Counted from the stretch's first letter, positions 45,642 to 55,025 are shown. The stretch is 64,000 nucleotides of DNA from Cytophagales bacterium (GCA_030446715.1 JAUJMU010000008.1:124001-188000), one strand, 5' to 3'. Translations and numbers: made by a program. The notes: generated from the letters alone by a model not told the origin.

Positions 45642-47243
45642 TTATAAATATCCCGGATTCTGTTCCAGCAAAGGATTGTTGTCAACATCGCCTTGCGGAA
45701 TGGGCAGTACGTAATAATGAGGAAATACCACCCGGTTCATCTGCGCATCTACCCGATTGATAATATCGGTATCGGAAGCGGGGCGGCGTACTCTTAAATC
45801 CACTTTATCCCACAATTCCCAGCGCTTCAAATCGAAGAAATAATGCCCTTCCAGCGCCATTTCCACCACCCGTTCGTGCCGGATAATTTCGCGCATTTCG
45901 TCTTTGGTTTTGCCGGCAGCAATTACCGGCATGGCTACCCCGGGGCGCCGACGCACCTCGTTAATGGCAGCGTAGACACTGGCATCCGGCCCGGCCACTT
46001 CATTCTGCGCTTCGGCGTACATCAGCAGTACGTCGCCGTACCGGATCAGGATCAGATTAGTAGGCGAATCGAGGGTCGCACCCGTGGCATCGTCGCTCAG
46101 GGCTTTACGCACCAGGTAGCCGGGCCGGTTCGCATTGGAACGCTGGTCGTACCGGATGTACGCGGCGCCGGTGTTGGCCGCGTTTAAAGAAAAGATCTTA
46201 TCCCGGAAGGTAGCCCCCGGCCGGATTACCGTCATGTCCATGCGGGGATCGCGGTTATCGTACGGTTTGGCCGGGTTAAACAAGGGCGATTTGTCGTAAG
46301 GCAAACCATCTTTCATTTCGTAGGCGTCAATCAGGTTAACGGTGGGCCCCATCCAGGTCCAGCCGTTACTGGATGCTTCCCGGCTACCCAGATACCGCTC
46401 GAACACATTGCCGGTACCGGTTCCGGTCACGTTGCTGTACTGAATATCAAAGATCACCTCGGAGTTGTTTTCGTTCCGGTAGTTAAACAGCCCGAAATAA
46501 TCCGGAAATAGAGCATAGGCTTTGGAATCAATGATTTCCTTAAAACTCTGAGCGGCTCCGGCAAAATTTTCGTCGTACAACTGAGCCCGGCCTTTTAAAG
46601 CCAAAGCCGCGTACTTGGTGGCCCGCCCGGCATCGGCTTTGGGGTAAGTAACCGGCAAAGCCGCATACGCTTCCTCTAAATCCTTGTAAACCTGGGCCTT
46701 TACCTCGGCCGCGGGGGTACGGGTCATTTGCGGCGTCTGGGCTTCTTCAATGCCCGGGTTGGTAATAAATAACGGCACGTCGCCAAAAAACTGCACCAGG
46801 TAAAAATAGTTAAGGGCCCGCAAAAATTGGGCTTCCCCCATCAGCCGGCTTTTAATGTTCTCATTAATAGACATGCCCGGAATTCTTTCCAGGGCCAGGT
46901 TTGCCCGGTAAACGCCCCGGTACAGGGCCCGCCAGCGCCGGGCGGCTAAATCGTTGGTGGTGCTCACGTTCGGGAAAGTCAAAGCATTCGTGTAGTTGCC
47001 TTGTCCTTGGGTATGCGCCGCAATGGGCGTGAGAATATCATTGAACATGAACATGCCGAACGAATCTTCGTGTAACAACGCATTGTAGATGCCATTAACC
47101 GCTTGCGTGGCGTCCGCCTCGGTTTTCCAGAAGGTTTTCTCGGCAATCTGATTGGACGATACGGTCTCCAGGAAATCTTTTTCGCAAGCCGTCGTGGCCA
47201 GCAGCAGGCAAAGACCGCTTACGATATGTTTAATCTTTTTCAT
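45642..47243 (-). CDS. RagB/SusD-family nutrient-binding outer-membrane lipoprotein
   Basis: A 533-residue surface lipoprotein from the ATG at 47243, which gives a normal signal with lipobox ATTAC (Cys20); an upstream ATG at 47276 overlaps the SusC end and adds 11 unrelated residues. SusD features include FLETVSSNQIAEKTFWKTEA, LMGEAQFLRALNYFYLVQFF and GDVPLFI, a TPR-type helix region (RATKYAALALKGRAQLYDEN), GDVLLMYAEAQNEVAG, IRHERVVEMALEGHYFFDLK and the terminal NNPLLEQNPGYL. It binds glycan at the surface and caps the SusC pore encoded just upstream (19-base gap). No sigma or FecR gene accompanies this pair. Complete and intact, unlike the SusD at 38602. Confidence 0.94.
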   Translation of the reverse strand: MKKIKHIVSGLCLLLATTACEKDFLETVSSNQIAEKTFWKTEADATQAVNGIYNALLHEDSFGMFMFNDILTPIAAHTQGQGNYTNALTFPNVSTTNDLAARRWRALYRGVYRANLALERIPGMSINENIKSRLMGEAQFLRALNYFYLVQFFGDVPLFITNPGIEEAQTPQMTRTPAAEVKAQVYKDLEEAYAALPVTYPKADAGRATKYAALALKGRAQLYDENFAGAAQSFKEIIDSKAYALFPDYFGLFNYRNENNSEVIFDIQYSNVTGTGTGNVFERYLGSREASSNGWTWMGPTVNLIDAYEMKDGLPYDKSPLFNPAKPYDNRDPRMDMTVIRPGATFRDKIFSLNAANTGAAYIRYDQRSNANRPGYLVRKALSDDATGATLDSPTNLILIRYGDVLLMYAEAQNEVAGPDASVYAAINEVRRRPGVAMPVIAAGKTKDEMREIIRHERVVEMALEGHYFFDLKRWELWDKVDLRVRRPASDTDIINRVDAQMNRVVFPHYYVLPIPQGDVDNNPLLEQNPGYL

Positions 47244-47262
47244 GGTTGGGTCAGTTAATACA

Positions 47263-50200
47263 TTAGAAGGAGGCATTCAGGCCGAGTGAATAGACTTTCA
47301 CATTCGGAAAATTAATGGTGGTATTGAGTGGCGCCTGTTCCGGGTCATTGCCTTTGAACTTAGTCCAGGTAATCAGGTTCTGGCCATTTATATAAACGCG
47401 CAAAGCTTTCATTTTTATCCGGCTGATTACATTTTCGGGCAGTGAATACATCAGTTGCGCGTTGCGCAGCCGCAAATAGGCGCCGTTGGTAATCCAGAAC
47501 GAGGAAACATTATTATTGGCGTTGTTGCCTAAGTTAACCACGCGCGGCATCGAACCGTTCGGATTTTCCGGGGTAACCCGGTCCAGCCAGGCGGCATTAA
47601 TTTTACGCCCCGATGACCCTTCCGGCGCCCACGTGAAGTACTGGCCCGTTAGTAACGCGTCCTGTTTGGCTACGCCGTTGAACAATAAAGATAAGTCCAG
47701 CCCTTTCCAGCTTACATTGGCGTTAAGCCCGTAGGTATATTTCGGATTCACGTTGCCGATTACCGTCCGGTCCTGCGGGGTTATCTGGCCGTCTCCGTTT
47801 ACATCGGCAAACTGCAGGTCGCCTACCGACGTGCTTACTCTGGGGTTATTGGCTACCACGGTATGCACCGGCGCGGCATCTATTTCTTCCTGCGACCGGA
47901 AAATACCCAGCGCTTTGTACCCGTAAATCGAATTGATCGGCAATCCTTCCTGCACAATAAAGTTACCGTTGGTATTGGCTACCCCGGTACGCACATTGGG
48001 CCCCTGGTATTTGGTTACTTCGTTTTCGATGCTGGTAATGTTACCGCCCAGGCCAAATTCAAAATCGTTTACCTTCTGCTGGTACCTGGCCGCCAACGAC
48101 CAGCCCCAGTTCCGGACCTCGGCCAGGTTTACGAAGGGGCCGTCCAGGTTACCGATGTAGTTAGGTACATTCAGTTGGTACAATATACCGTCGGTCAGGC
48201 GGTTAAATACGTCGGCTTCCGCCGTTACCCGGTTATTGAACAACCCGATGTCGGCCCCTACGTTGGTAATGGTAGTCGTTTCCCACTGAATCTGTTCATT
48301 GGGAATGCCGGTAGGCGCTACGCCCACCACCGGTTGTCCGCCGAAGTTATAATTCTGGCGGCTGCTGTATAAGTTTTGGTAAGCATAATTATCAGGCCTG
48401 TTGGGATCGCCGCCTATAAAAAGAGCATTGTTGCCTAATTTTCCCCAGGAGCCCCGGATTTTAAGATCACTCACCACTTTGGTAATGGGTTGCGCGAAGG
48501 GCTCATCGGTTACCCGCCAGCCGGCCGAAAAAGAGGGGAAGTAACCCCAGCGGTAATCCCGCGAAAAACGGGAAGAACCATCCGCTCTGAAATTCGCTTC
48601 GAGCAGGTATTTACCCCGGTAATTATAGCCTAAGCGGGAAAAACCGGAACGCATCCGCCAATTTTGCACGGCGCCGCCTACGTTTTTAAAATCCAGGGCG
48701 GCGTCCAGCACCGGCGTAGATTCGGTATAAATTTTACCTCCGGTTGCAAAAAACGACCTGCTATCCGAAGTCTCCTGGCTGTAGCCTAGCAGGGCAGAAA
48801 TATTATGGACCTCCGCCAGGGTTTTGGTATAGGTTAAGATGCTGTTTAGCGTAACGTGTAACGTCCGGTTAAAACTGCTGCTGGCGTTGGCCCCGTTCGG
48901 CCCTTTCGGCTGCGAGATGGTATTGGTTCTGAAATTCCAGTATTCCACCGGGACGGCAAACGAATTGATATCCCTTTGCTGGTAATTTACCCCGGCCGTA
49001 CCCTTTATCAGTAAACCTTCCAGCAGTTCGTACTGCAGGTAACCCACATCCAGTAAATTCAACCGGATTTGCGTGGGAGTGTTAGAATTTAAGTCAGCTA
49101 AGCCATTATTGGTCTGCAGGGTCAGGTTATCCTGCGGGGCGCCGTAACGGCCGTCGTAGTAAGGGTACGTATCGGGCGCCCCCATAAAATCAAATATACT
49201 GGTCAGGTTTTCCCGGCCGGAAACTTTTTCCGGTATCACCGACAAGTTGTTGCCGTACTTGAACCGGGGGTTGATCGTACCATCCAGGTTCATGCGCACC
49301 CCCAGGCGGTGCGACTGGGTAGTGGGCATGATCCCTTTATTTTCCTGGTACGACAAAGAGATGTTATACAAGATATTATCGCTGCCGCCGTTTACCGTCA
49401 GGTTATGTTCCTGGATGTGGCCCTGGTTAAAAAGCACTTTGAACCAGTCGGTGGTGGGGTAACGAACCGGTGCAATGCCGGCGCTGTCCTTGTACGTTTG
49501 GATAAAAGCCGGATCGTATAACAAAGGTGTACCGGCGTTGACCCGCGCCTCGTTGGTAAGCTCCATGATCGTGGGCGTGTAGTTGATCATGTCTATGAAG
49601 TCGGTGGGCCTGGTGATGCCGTAGTACGTATTGTAATTAAACGAAGGCGCTCCTTTCTTGCCTTTTTTGGTGGTTATCAAAATGACGCCGTTTGCCGCCC
49701 GCGACCCGTAGATGGCGGAAGCGGCCGCATCTTTCAGCACCGTCATGCTCTCCACGTCGTTGGGGTTGATGTTGCCGATGGGCGCTTCAATGCCGTCCAC
49801 GATAGTCAACGGATTGGCATTGTTAAGCGTACCGGTGCCTAACACCCGCAAGTTTACGCCGTCGTTGCCCGGTTGCCCGGAGGTTTGCACGGCCGAAACG
49901 CCGGTAACCGCGCCGCTCAGACCGGAGGCCAGGTTGGTAATGGGCCGGTTTTGTACCTGCTCGGCCGTTACCGTAGAAACGGACCCGGTTAAATTCGCTT
50001 TCTTCTGGGTGCCATAGCCCACTACTACTACTTCACTTAATGATGTGATATCCTCCACCAGCGTTACATCTATTACGCTCCGGTCATTGACCGGTACTTC
50101 TTCGGTAAGGTAGCCGATGAAAGAAAAGACCAATACCCCTTTGCTGTCCGGTACTGTTAACTGATACTTACCGGCAACATCGGTTACCGCACCCGATGCG

Positions 50201-50493
50201 CTGCCTTTTAACAACACATTTACCCCGACCAGGGGCTCCCCTGCTGCGGAAGTTACGCGGCCGGTAATTAAGGCTGCTTGTTTATTACCCCGCAAGCCAC
50301 CATTATAAACACCGGGGGCGTTGTAGGTAATTTCCGGTTCCGGAAGAACCGTTTGCGGGGGTGTAACGCCGGCCCGTTGAGGAGCGGCCGGTGTTGTTGG
50401 CAACGGCCCGGAAGAAGTTAAACTGTGCGCTGCTGCCGGGCTACTATGCCAGTGAAAAAAACTGAACAGGATGATAAGTAAAAAGGACTTCAT
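47263..50493 (-). CDS. SusC/RagA-family TonB-dependent outer-membrane transporter, without STN domain
   Basis: A 1076-residue transporter with a signal peptide (FLLIILFSFFHWHSSPAAAH), then a proline-rich stretch, the carboxypeptidase-like domain (VTSAAGEPLVGVNVLLKGSA, FSFIGYLTEEVPVN), the plug with TonB-box-like SLSEVVVVGYGTQKKANLTG, NPLTIVDGIEAPIGNINPND and AAASAIYGSRAANGVILITT, and the barrel up to VYSLGLNASF. There is no STN domain, so it is not expected to signal to a FecR; regulation is probably by a factor encoded elsewhere. It forms a two-gene operon with the following SusD. Its leader carries an 18-nt direct repeat. Confidence 0.94.
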   Translation of the reverse strand: MKSFLLIILFSFFHWHSSPAAAHSLTSSGPLPTTPAAPQRAGVTPPQTVLPEPEITYNAPGVYNGGLRGNKQAALITGRVTSAAGEPLVGVNVLLKGSASGAVTDVAGKYQLTVPDSKGVLVFSFIGYLTEEVPVNDRSVIDVTLVEDITSLSEVVVVGYGTQKKANLTGSVSTVTAEQVQNRPITNLASGLSGAVTGVSAVQTSGQPGNDGVNLRVLGTGTLNNANPLTIVDGIEAPIGNINPNDVESMTVLKDAAASAIYGSRAANGVILITTKKGKKGAPSFNYNTYYGITRPTDFIDMINYTPTIMELTNEARVNAGTPLLYDPAFIQTYKDSAGIAPVRYPTTDWFKVLFNQGHIQEHNLTVNGGSDNILYNISLSYQENKGIMPTTQSHRLGVRMNLDGTINPRFKYGNNLSVIPEKVSGRENLTSIFDFMGAPDTYPYYDGRYGAPQDNLTLQTNNGLADLNSNTPTQIRLNLLDVGYLQYELLEGLLIKGTAGVNYQQRDINSFAVPVEYWNFRTNTISQPKGPNGANASSSFNRTLHVTLNSILTYTKTLAEVHNISALLGYSQETSDSRSFFATGGKIYTESTPVLDAALDFKNVGGAVQNWRMRSGFSRLGYNYRGKYLLEANFRADGSSRFSRDYRWGYFPSFSAGWRVTDEPFAQPITKVVSDLKIRGSWGKLGNNALFIGGDPNRPDNYAYQNLYSSRQNYNFGGQPVVGVAPTGIPNEQIQWETTTITNVGADIGLFNNRVTAEADVFNRLTDGILYQLNVPNYIGNLDGPFVNLAEVRNWGWSLAARYQQKVNDFEFGLGGNITSIENEVTKYQGPNVRTGVANTNGNFIVQEGLPINSIYGYKALGIFRSQEEIDAAPVHTVVANNPRVSTSVGDLQFADVNGDGQITPQDRTVIGNVNPKYTYGLNANVSWKGLDLSLLFNGVAKQDALLTGQYFTWAPEGSSGRKINAAWLDRVTPENPNGSMPRVVNLGNNANNNVSSFWITNGAYLRLRNAQLMYSLPENVISRIKMKALRVYINGQNLITWTKFKGNDPEQAPLNTTINFPNVKVYSLGLNASF

Positions 50494-50732
50494 GCAGGCG
50501 TGGGATTAGTGATATAAGTAAATGATTATAAATGGGACAAGATAAGTAAATGATTATAATAAAACAAGGTCAATGGTTCATTCAGCGTGTTCTGCTGAAA
50601 GAAGACTGAGCTACCTTCCGTGGTTACCGGACTTACGCAATAGTACTCCGGAAGCCGTTCGTGAGACACAAACGGGGGCGGCCGGACCCTTATCAGTGTC
50701 GGGACGACATGGACGCGTAATGCCTGGGTTAT
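50494..50732. promoter_or_regulatory. Divergent leader with an 18-nt direct repeat
   Basis: ATAAGTAAATGATTATAA occurs at 50514-50531 and again at 50542-50559, a 28-base period, starting 21 bases upstream of the SusC start. It could be a regulator site, part of the SusC 5' leader, or a small duplication. The rest of the gap toward 50733 shows no gene. Confidence 0.65.
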
Positions 50733-52343
50733 TTGAATGCAATTGATTTGATTGTTGATTCTTGCCAAGCGCCTGCGGGCAACATTACCGTTGCCGAAGC
50801 CAAAGCCTGGTTTGAGCAGCACGTACAATCGGGTGAGGCTCCAGCTCGCCCAACCACGAAAAATGCCCGCCAAAGGTACCCGGAAAGTAAGCCGCAGTGG
50901 GAACATGCGGTGCAAAAACAACTCAAGAACGGAAAGCCTTACCTGCATGTGCCCTTAGCTTACTCAAGGGGGTGGAAAAATTACGGCTATGATCCGGTTA
51001 CCAAACAGGTGTACCCTTTGCCGCTTCCCAGCTTGATCATTGACAGGGATGCATCCGGACAGTACCTGTATCTGGTCATGGAAGCAGCCCCTGACTATGC
51101 GTATTGGCAGAAGAACCAATCTAAGATTAAAAAGGAGGATTACTCGGGATTACAAAATTTTAAGAACTGGCAAGGCGAGTTGCTCTACGGCTACCGTTAT
51201 GAGAATGGCAGAAAGATCAGCCGGATTAGTTCTCCAACAACTGCCAAGCAGGGCCGCACCCAGAAAACATATTGCGGGGAAATATGGGAAGTAGACTTTG
51301 TGCGGGGTTGCTGGGTTTACGGTTCGAGTTCCTCGGATTTTTTAGATCCGGTTATAGTAGAATTGCAACGGTTTACCTTCCTCGTGCCAGCCGGGGCCAC
51401 TCATTTTGAGATGCAGCAGGAAGTGGAAGCCTTCGGCCGGTCGCTGGGTATTGATACCAATTGCAGCGAATGGGGCGACCAGGGGTACCGGTCATACCAA
51501 GACTGCTACGATGATGGCTTACCCGAGGATGATGGCGGATATGATCCCAATCCTCCGACTGACGGGGGTGGCGGGGGCTCTCCGACTGATCCTACGCCTA
51601 CGCCGCCTGCCCCTGTTGGCCCGCAAACGTTCAGGATTGCTCCCGGCACCAGACCTTGCATAACCGCTTTGCTTAATCAACTGGGCAATGCCGGTAATAT
51701 GGCCCAGGCGTTGGCAAACCTGACCCGGGCAGCGAACTTTGACGTGAACGTGATCTTCAGTCAGTTGAGCAGCAGACCTGACATCCCTATCACTGTACGG
51801 GAAGGAATTGTACCTGTTCGGTATAATAGAGAGACTGATACCTATGAACAACCTAATGCTTCCACGACCACGACTACGGCGGGCGACATTATCATCACGC
51901 TGCACCAGCCCTGCCTCAATAGCGCTACCGACCTGGCCGTGGCCCGGACCCTGCTGCACGAATCCATGCACGCCTACTTTACCTGGGGGCTGGCCAGCCC
52001 GCTGGCGGTGGGCAACGAAAACTTTCAACTTACCCATACTTTGCTGTATGATGCCAACGGCAGTCAACTAGGCAACCAGAATGTAGCCCAGCACGACCAA
52101 ATCGTTTCTGGTTATGCAGGCGAGATGGCCGCCGTGTTATTTAATTACGCCAGTACGAATAACATCCGACCCCAGGGCGATTACAATAGCTTGCTCCAGT
52201 ATTGCACTGATCTGACGTGGGGCGGGTTACAGGATACCGGGTTTTATCAGCGTGCCCCGGAGGCAAGCAAAAACCGGGTTAATGAGGTGAACAACCGGGA
52301 GCAGAATAACACCGACAATTCAACCCGGGTGAAAGGGTGTTGA
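50733..52343 (+). CDS. Uncharacterised protein with HExxH metalloprotease-like motif, possibly 5' truncated
   Basis: The longest start is a TTG at 50733, preceded by an in-frame stop at 50718; the first in-frame ATG is over 100 codons in. The 536 residues begin without any signal peptide although the rest looks extracytoplasmic: SRGWKNYGYDPVTKQVYPLP, a low-complexity linker at about 268-302 rich in D, G, P and T, and a C-terminal domain with LLHESMHAYFTWG (H409-E-x-x-H413), the zinc-binding pattern of metallopeptidases. Other Bacteroidota proteins of this kind carry an export signal, so the 5' end may have been lost. Several cysteines (CGEIWEVDFVRGC, CSEW, CYDDG) suggest disulfides. The gene sits beside two further orphan secreted proteins. 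A peptidase role is possible but not proven. Confidence 0.62.
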   Translation: MNAIDLIVDSCQAPAGNITVAEAKAWFEQHVQSGEAPARPTTKNARQRYPESKPQWEHAVQKQLKNGKPYLHVPLAYSRGWKNYGYDPVTKQVYPLPLPSLIIDRDASGQYLYLVMEAAPDYAYWQKNQSKIKKEDYSGLQNFKNWQGELLYGYRYENGRKISRISSPTTAKQGRTQKTYCGEIWEVDFVRGCWVYGSSSSDFLDPVIVELQRFTFLVPAGATHFEMQQEVEAFGRSLGIDTNCSEWGDQGYRSYQDCYDDGLPEDDGGYDPNPPTDGGGGGSPTDPTPTPPAPVGPQTFRIAPGTRPCITALLNQLGNAGNMAQALANLTRAANFDVNVIFSQLSSRPDIPITVREGIVPVRYNRETDTYEQPNASTTTTTAGDIIITLHQPCLNSATDLAVARTLLHESMHAYFTWGLASPLAVGNENFQLTHTLLYDANGSQLGNQNVAQHDQIVSGYAGEMAAVLFNYASTNNIRPQGDYNSLLQYCTDLTWGGLQDTGFYQRAPEASKNRVNEVNNREQNNTDNSTRVKGC

Positions 52344-52379
52344 GGTCTTCAGTTGAGTAACGTAATAAAAGCGTGCGTG

Positions 52380-53090
52380 ATGAACAAGGATAACTTACCT
52401 AAACTTACGGCCCGGATACTCTCCGGGCCGCTTCTTCCTTTCCGGCTACTACCCGGCCTGGGTTTCCTGTTAGTCTTACTCTCCCTGACTCCGGTACAAG
52501 GACAAGTAGACCCCTTGACCCGGTTTGGCTTGCGCAACCAGGCATTAGTCAGAGAGACCCACCTAGTCTGTGCCGCAGTCATTAACTACTACAATCAACA
52601 CAGAACAGTGGGTGTATGGCGGGATACATACATTGATTCTTACTTTAAGGAATACGATTTCAAGGGCCAGCGCGGGGGCATCTCCTTCTGGGACTCCACC
52701 CACCGGAAGCTGCGGCAGGACCCGGAGTGGCGGCAGTTTTTCGATGATATTGATACTACCAACATGTTTACCATCCGGCTCAGCAAGAGACTGCTCCGTA
52801 AGCACACGGACCGCAGGTTAATCTTTTATACTTTTAAACGAACATTCTTTAACGTTTTGCGTGCCTATTTGCGACGCAACAACCCCTGGTATGTGCGGAC
52901 GTATCAATATCACTCTTCGGGTCCGCTGTTATTCTCCCCGGTAATCTTCTCAAAGGACCATACCAAAGCCGTTTGCTACACAATGTCTTATAAAGGGAAA
53001 GCGTCGGGCGGATCGGGGAAGGTATACTTTCTGGAAAAGAAAGAGGGTAAGTGGCACTTGATCAAAGGCGTACTGCTCTGGATTTCGTAG
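52380..53090 (+). CDS. Uncharacterised exported protein
   Basis: A 236-residue protein from the ATG at 52380, with a signal peptide (GLGFLLVLLSLTPVQGQ). The mature part starts FGLRNQALVRETHLVCAAVI and continues through short basic and aromatic stretches (KHTDRRLIFYTFKRTFFNVL, YVRTYQYHSSGPLLFSPVIF) to a beta-rich end (GGSGKVYFLEKKEGKWHLIK) that resembles the SnoaL/NTF2-like or lipoprotein-type closing strands, but no family is assigned. It begins 37 bases after the HExxH gene and is closed by a strong terminator at 53122, so those two genes probably form a unit. Confidence 0.7.
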   Translation: MNKDNLPKLTARILSGPLLPFRLLPGLGFLLVLLSLTPVQGQVDPLTRFGLRNQALVRETHLVCAAVINYYNQHRTVGVWRDTYIDSYFKEYDFKGQRGGISFWDSTHRKLRQDPEWRQFFDDIDTTNMFTIRLSKRLLRKHTDRRLIFYTFKRTFFNVLRAYLRRNNPWYVRTYQYHSSGPLLFSPVIFSKDHTKAVCYTMSYKGKASGGSGKVYFLEKKEGKWHLIKGVLLWIS

Positions 53091-53121
53091 TCTTTAGCTA
53101 TATTTTCTGTACCGGTCACTG

Positions 53122-53157
53122 ATCCGGCTTGCCCCTCACCGGAGAAGCCGGATTTTT
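53122..53157 (+). terminator. Intrinsic terminator
   Basis: ATCCGGCTT (53122-53130) pairs perfectly with AAGCCGGAT (53145-53153), with a 14-base loop and a run of T at 53153-53157. It lies 31 bases after the stop of the exported protein gene and separates it from the gene at 53182. Confidence 0.88.
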
Positions 53158-53181
53158 ACTAGAGATCCCACAAAGTTCAAT

Positions 53182-54129
53182 ATGAAAAAGTTACTGTTTA
53201 TACTACTGATAGTAACAGCCAGCTTAGAAAGCTTAGTAGCCCAGGAAGCTTTCCGGTATCCGCCCATCAAGTACGTCCTGCTTACCGAGGTAGATACGGC
53301 TACAGTGAAAGAAGTAGTGATGCAGAACCGGCGCAGGCACGATCAGAAGGACTTCGAGGTAGTGCTTTACAACGTGTTTTACCACCGGAATGCCAACCTG
53401 GATGAGTGGCAGAAGAATCACATGAGCGCCATTGATCATAATATCGGCAGTGAGTTTCTCACCACGCTCTCCGTGTTAGGCGACCAGAAGACGGGCAAGA
53501 TCCACTGGAAGCCCATTAAGTTAGACACCATTGACCGCTACAAACTACTCACCGTAGAACAACTGGGCAAGATGGCCTACGCCAACATTGACCGTTATTT
53601 CTCCGACTGCAAGCAGTTAGCCTTGAATAACAACTACCTGAAAGCCCTCAACCTGATTCCGGTCGTGAGACGCGGCAAAGAGCTTATGTATCCGGATAAC
53701 ACTACCCTTACCGAGTTTTACCGCGTGATTGATGCAGCTACTTGGTTTGTGCCCCATCACGATGATGTCACTATCAGTACCCAGGCCAGAGTACTGCCTT
53801 TCGAGCAGGTCCGTGACGACCTGCTCGCAGCTCGTAACCAAAAGAATATCCGGCCAGCTGCAGATATATATCTGTTGGAAGACTTAGGAGGAACGCTGTT
53901 ACTGGAAAAGCAAGTCAATAACGTGTATCATTTCTGGTCGTATGATGCTTTACCCTATGATGGTTCTTCGTTCTTATACAGAACAGGTGACTTCAAGTTT
54001 ATTCCCCGTACCGGCATTATTGCTACTACCTATTATGGATTCATCTTTGGCGGGGAGGAGTATTTCACCCATCCCATGTTCAGAACCCTTTCTATTAACG
54101 GTGTTCCTTATAAAAGTCAATATCATTGA
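53182..54129 (+). CDS. Uncharacterised exported protein
   Basis: A 315-residue protein with a clean signal peptide (KKLLFILLIVTASLESLVAQ). No known domain is recognised. The sequence alternates helical segments (VKEVVMQNRRRHDQKDFEVV, LLTVEQLGKMAYANIDRYFS) with beta segments (NNVYHFWSYDALPYDGSSFL). It follows a terminator, so it has its own promoter within about 25 bases upstream or reads through. It is grouped by position and secretion with the two preceding orphan genes. The C-terminus is not a T9SS sorting domain. Confidence 0.68.
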   Translation: MKKLLFILLIVTASLESLVAQEAFRYPPIKYVLLTEVDTATVKEVVMQNRRRHDQKDFEVVLYNVFYHRNANLDEWQKNHMSAIDHNIGSEFLTTLSVLGDQKTGKIHWKPIKLDTIDRYKLLTVEQLGKMAYANIDRYFSDCKQLALNNNYLKALNLIPVVRRGKELMYPDNTTLTEFYRVIDAATWFVPHHDDVTISTQARVLPFEQVRDDLLAARNQKNIRPAADIYLLEDLGGTLLLEKQVNNVYHFWSYDALPYDGSSFLYRTGDFKFIPRTGIIATTYYGFIFGGEEYFTHPMFRTLSINGVPYKSQYH

Positions 54130-54183
54130 TTCCGCTTTTCCAGCCAGGGAAAGGCTTAGTGAGCCAGCAAACTCCGATACCTA

Positions 54184-54223
54184 CCCATCTGCGCGGCAAC
54201 TCTTGTAATGCCGCGCAGATGGG
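54184..54223 (+). terminator. Hairpin after the exported protein gene, possible terminator
   Basis: CCCATCTGCGCGGCA (54184-54198) and TGCCGCGCAGATGGG (54209-54223) form a perfect 15-base stem with a 10-base loop, 55 bases after the stop at 54129. There is no T run after it, so termination without other factors is uncertain. Confidence 0.6.
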
Positions 54224-54413
54224 CGATGCACGTTTGTTCGATGATCGCAATAAATCGCCTAATAGCCCTTTATCCATTGTATTATACGTAATACCCGATT
54301 CATCCGGGTATAAGGAGTGATGTGATGTTACGGGAAACCTTTTACCATTTTCAAAGGCGCAAAATAAGAAAACCGGGATTTTACCGGTTTGGGTATTATT
54401 AGAGAGTAACCAT

Positions 54414-54445
54414 AAAACCCGCCCAGGTTTTACCAGGCGGGTTTT
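54414..54445. terminator. Bidirectional intrinsic terminator
   Basis: AAAACCCGCC (54414-54423) pairs with GGCGGGTTTT (54436-54445), with a 12-base loop. The A and T ends give a T tract on either strand, fitting its place between convergent transcripts: the orphan gene from the left and the SusCD-FAS1-PKD operon from the right. Confidence 0.85.
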
Positions 54446-54574
54446 GTACTTCTCAGCATGAGGCACGCCTGCCTGCGCTTCCGCGTCTATGAGGCGAAAG
54501 GCTTGGCTCCGCGCTATAACTATCTCAGCGAAGCTAAACGCGCAGCAGTAATGTACCGTAATATACTGGCTGCG

Positions 54575-55006
54575 TTAAGGCTGGGGTAACACCCGGATTT
54601 CCGTCTGCTTGAAAGCTCTTTGGGGTTCCTTCCCGGAATAGTTCGTGGCAATCAGCGTTGCCGTATAGGTACCCGCGTCCGGATAAGTGACAGACAGGAA
54701 ACCGCGGGTCGGAAAGTCCGTGCCATAACTGGGCGATTCAGCCGAACTATTATCATAGTCCTTACCGGGCGTACCCGCATAAATAGTAGCGAAGTCGAAA
54801 GAGCCGCAGTCATAAAAAAGAATACTTTCCCCGGCGTAGATAAATCCCCCTTCAGCCAGGTCGGTCTGCACCCCGGCGCTGTCCCTTTTCATGGTGAAGC
54901 AGGCTTCCGGCTGCAATATTACGGCTTCGTCACAAGCGGTAAGGGAGACCAGCCCCGTGATTAATCCAACAAACAGCAGGCGATATAGTTTCTTGATCTG
55001 ATTCAT
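54575..55006 (-). CDS. PKD-like lipoprotein
   Basis: A 143-residue lipoprotein from the ATG at 55006, with lipobox LTAC; the open frame extends further upstream into the fasciclin gene and is trimmed. The mature part has CFTMKRDSAGVQTDLAEGGF, GESILFYDCGSFDFATIYAG and a closing VTYPDAGTYTATLIATNYSG, the last being the typical PKD/Ig-like strand pattern. It is the last gene of the SusC-SusD-FAS1 operon, 19 bases after the FAS1 gene, and probably stays in the outer membrane as an adhesive or glycan-binding accessory, which is inference. Confidence 0.78.
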   Translation of the reverse strand: MNQIKKLYRLLFVGLITGLVSLTACDEAVILQPEACFTMKRDSAGVQTDLAEGGFIYAGESILFYDCGSFDFATIYAGTPGKDYDNSSAESPSYGTDFPTRGFLSVTYPDAGTYTATLIATNYSGKEPQRAFKQTEIRVLPQP

Positions 55007-55025
55007 GTTTTTTTTAAATGTTTGA

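Larger units (their letters stand above)
54130..54574. other. Convergent intergenic region with several hairpins
   Basis: This 445-base gap between convergent genes contains a 15-base perfect inverted repeat (54184-54198 with 54209-54223), a 7-base hairpin AAACCGG/CCGGTTT (54370-54390) and the strong bidirectional terminator at 54414-54445. A 43-codon open frame at 54458-54589 overlaps the end of the next gene; its composition looks protein-like but nothing supports it further. Confidence 0.6.
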
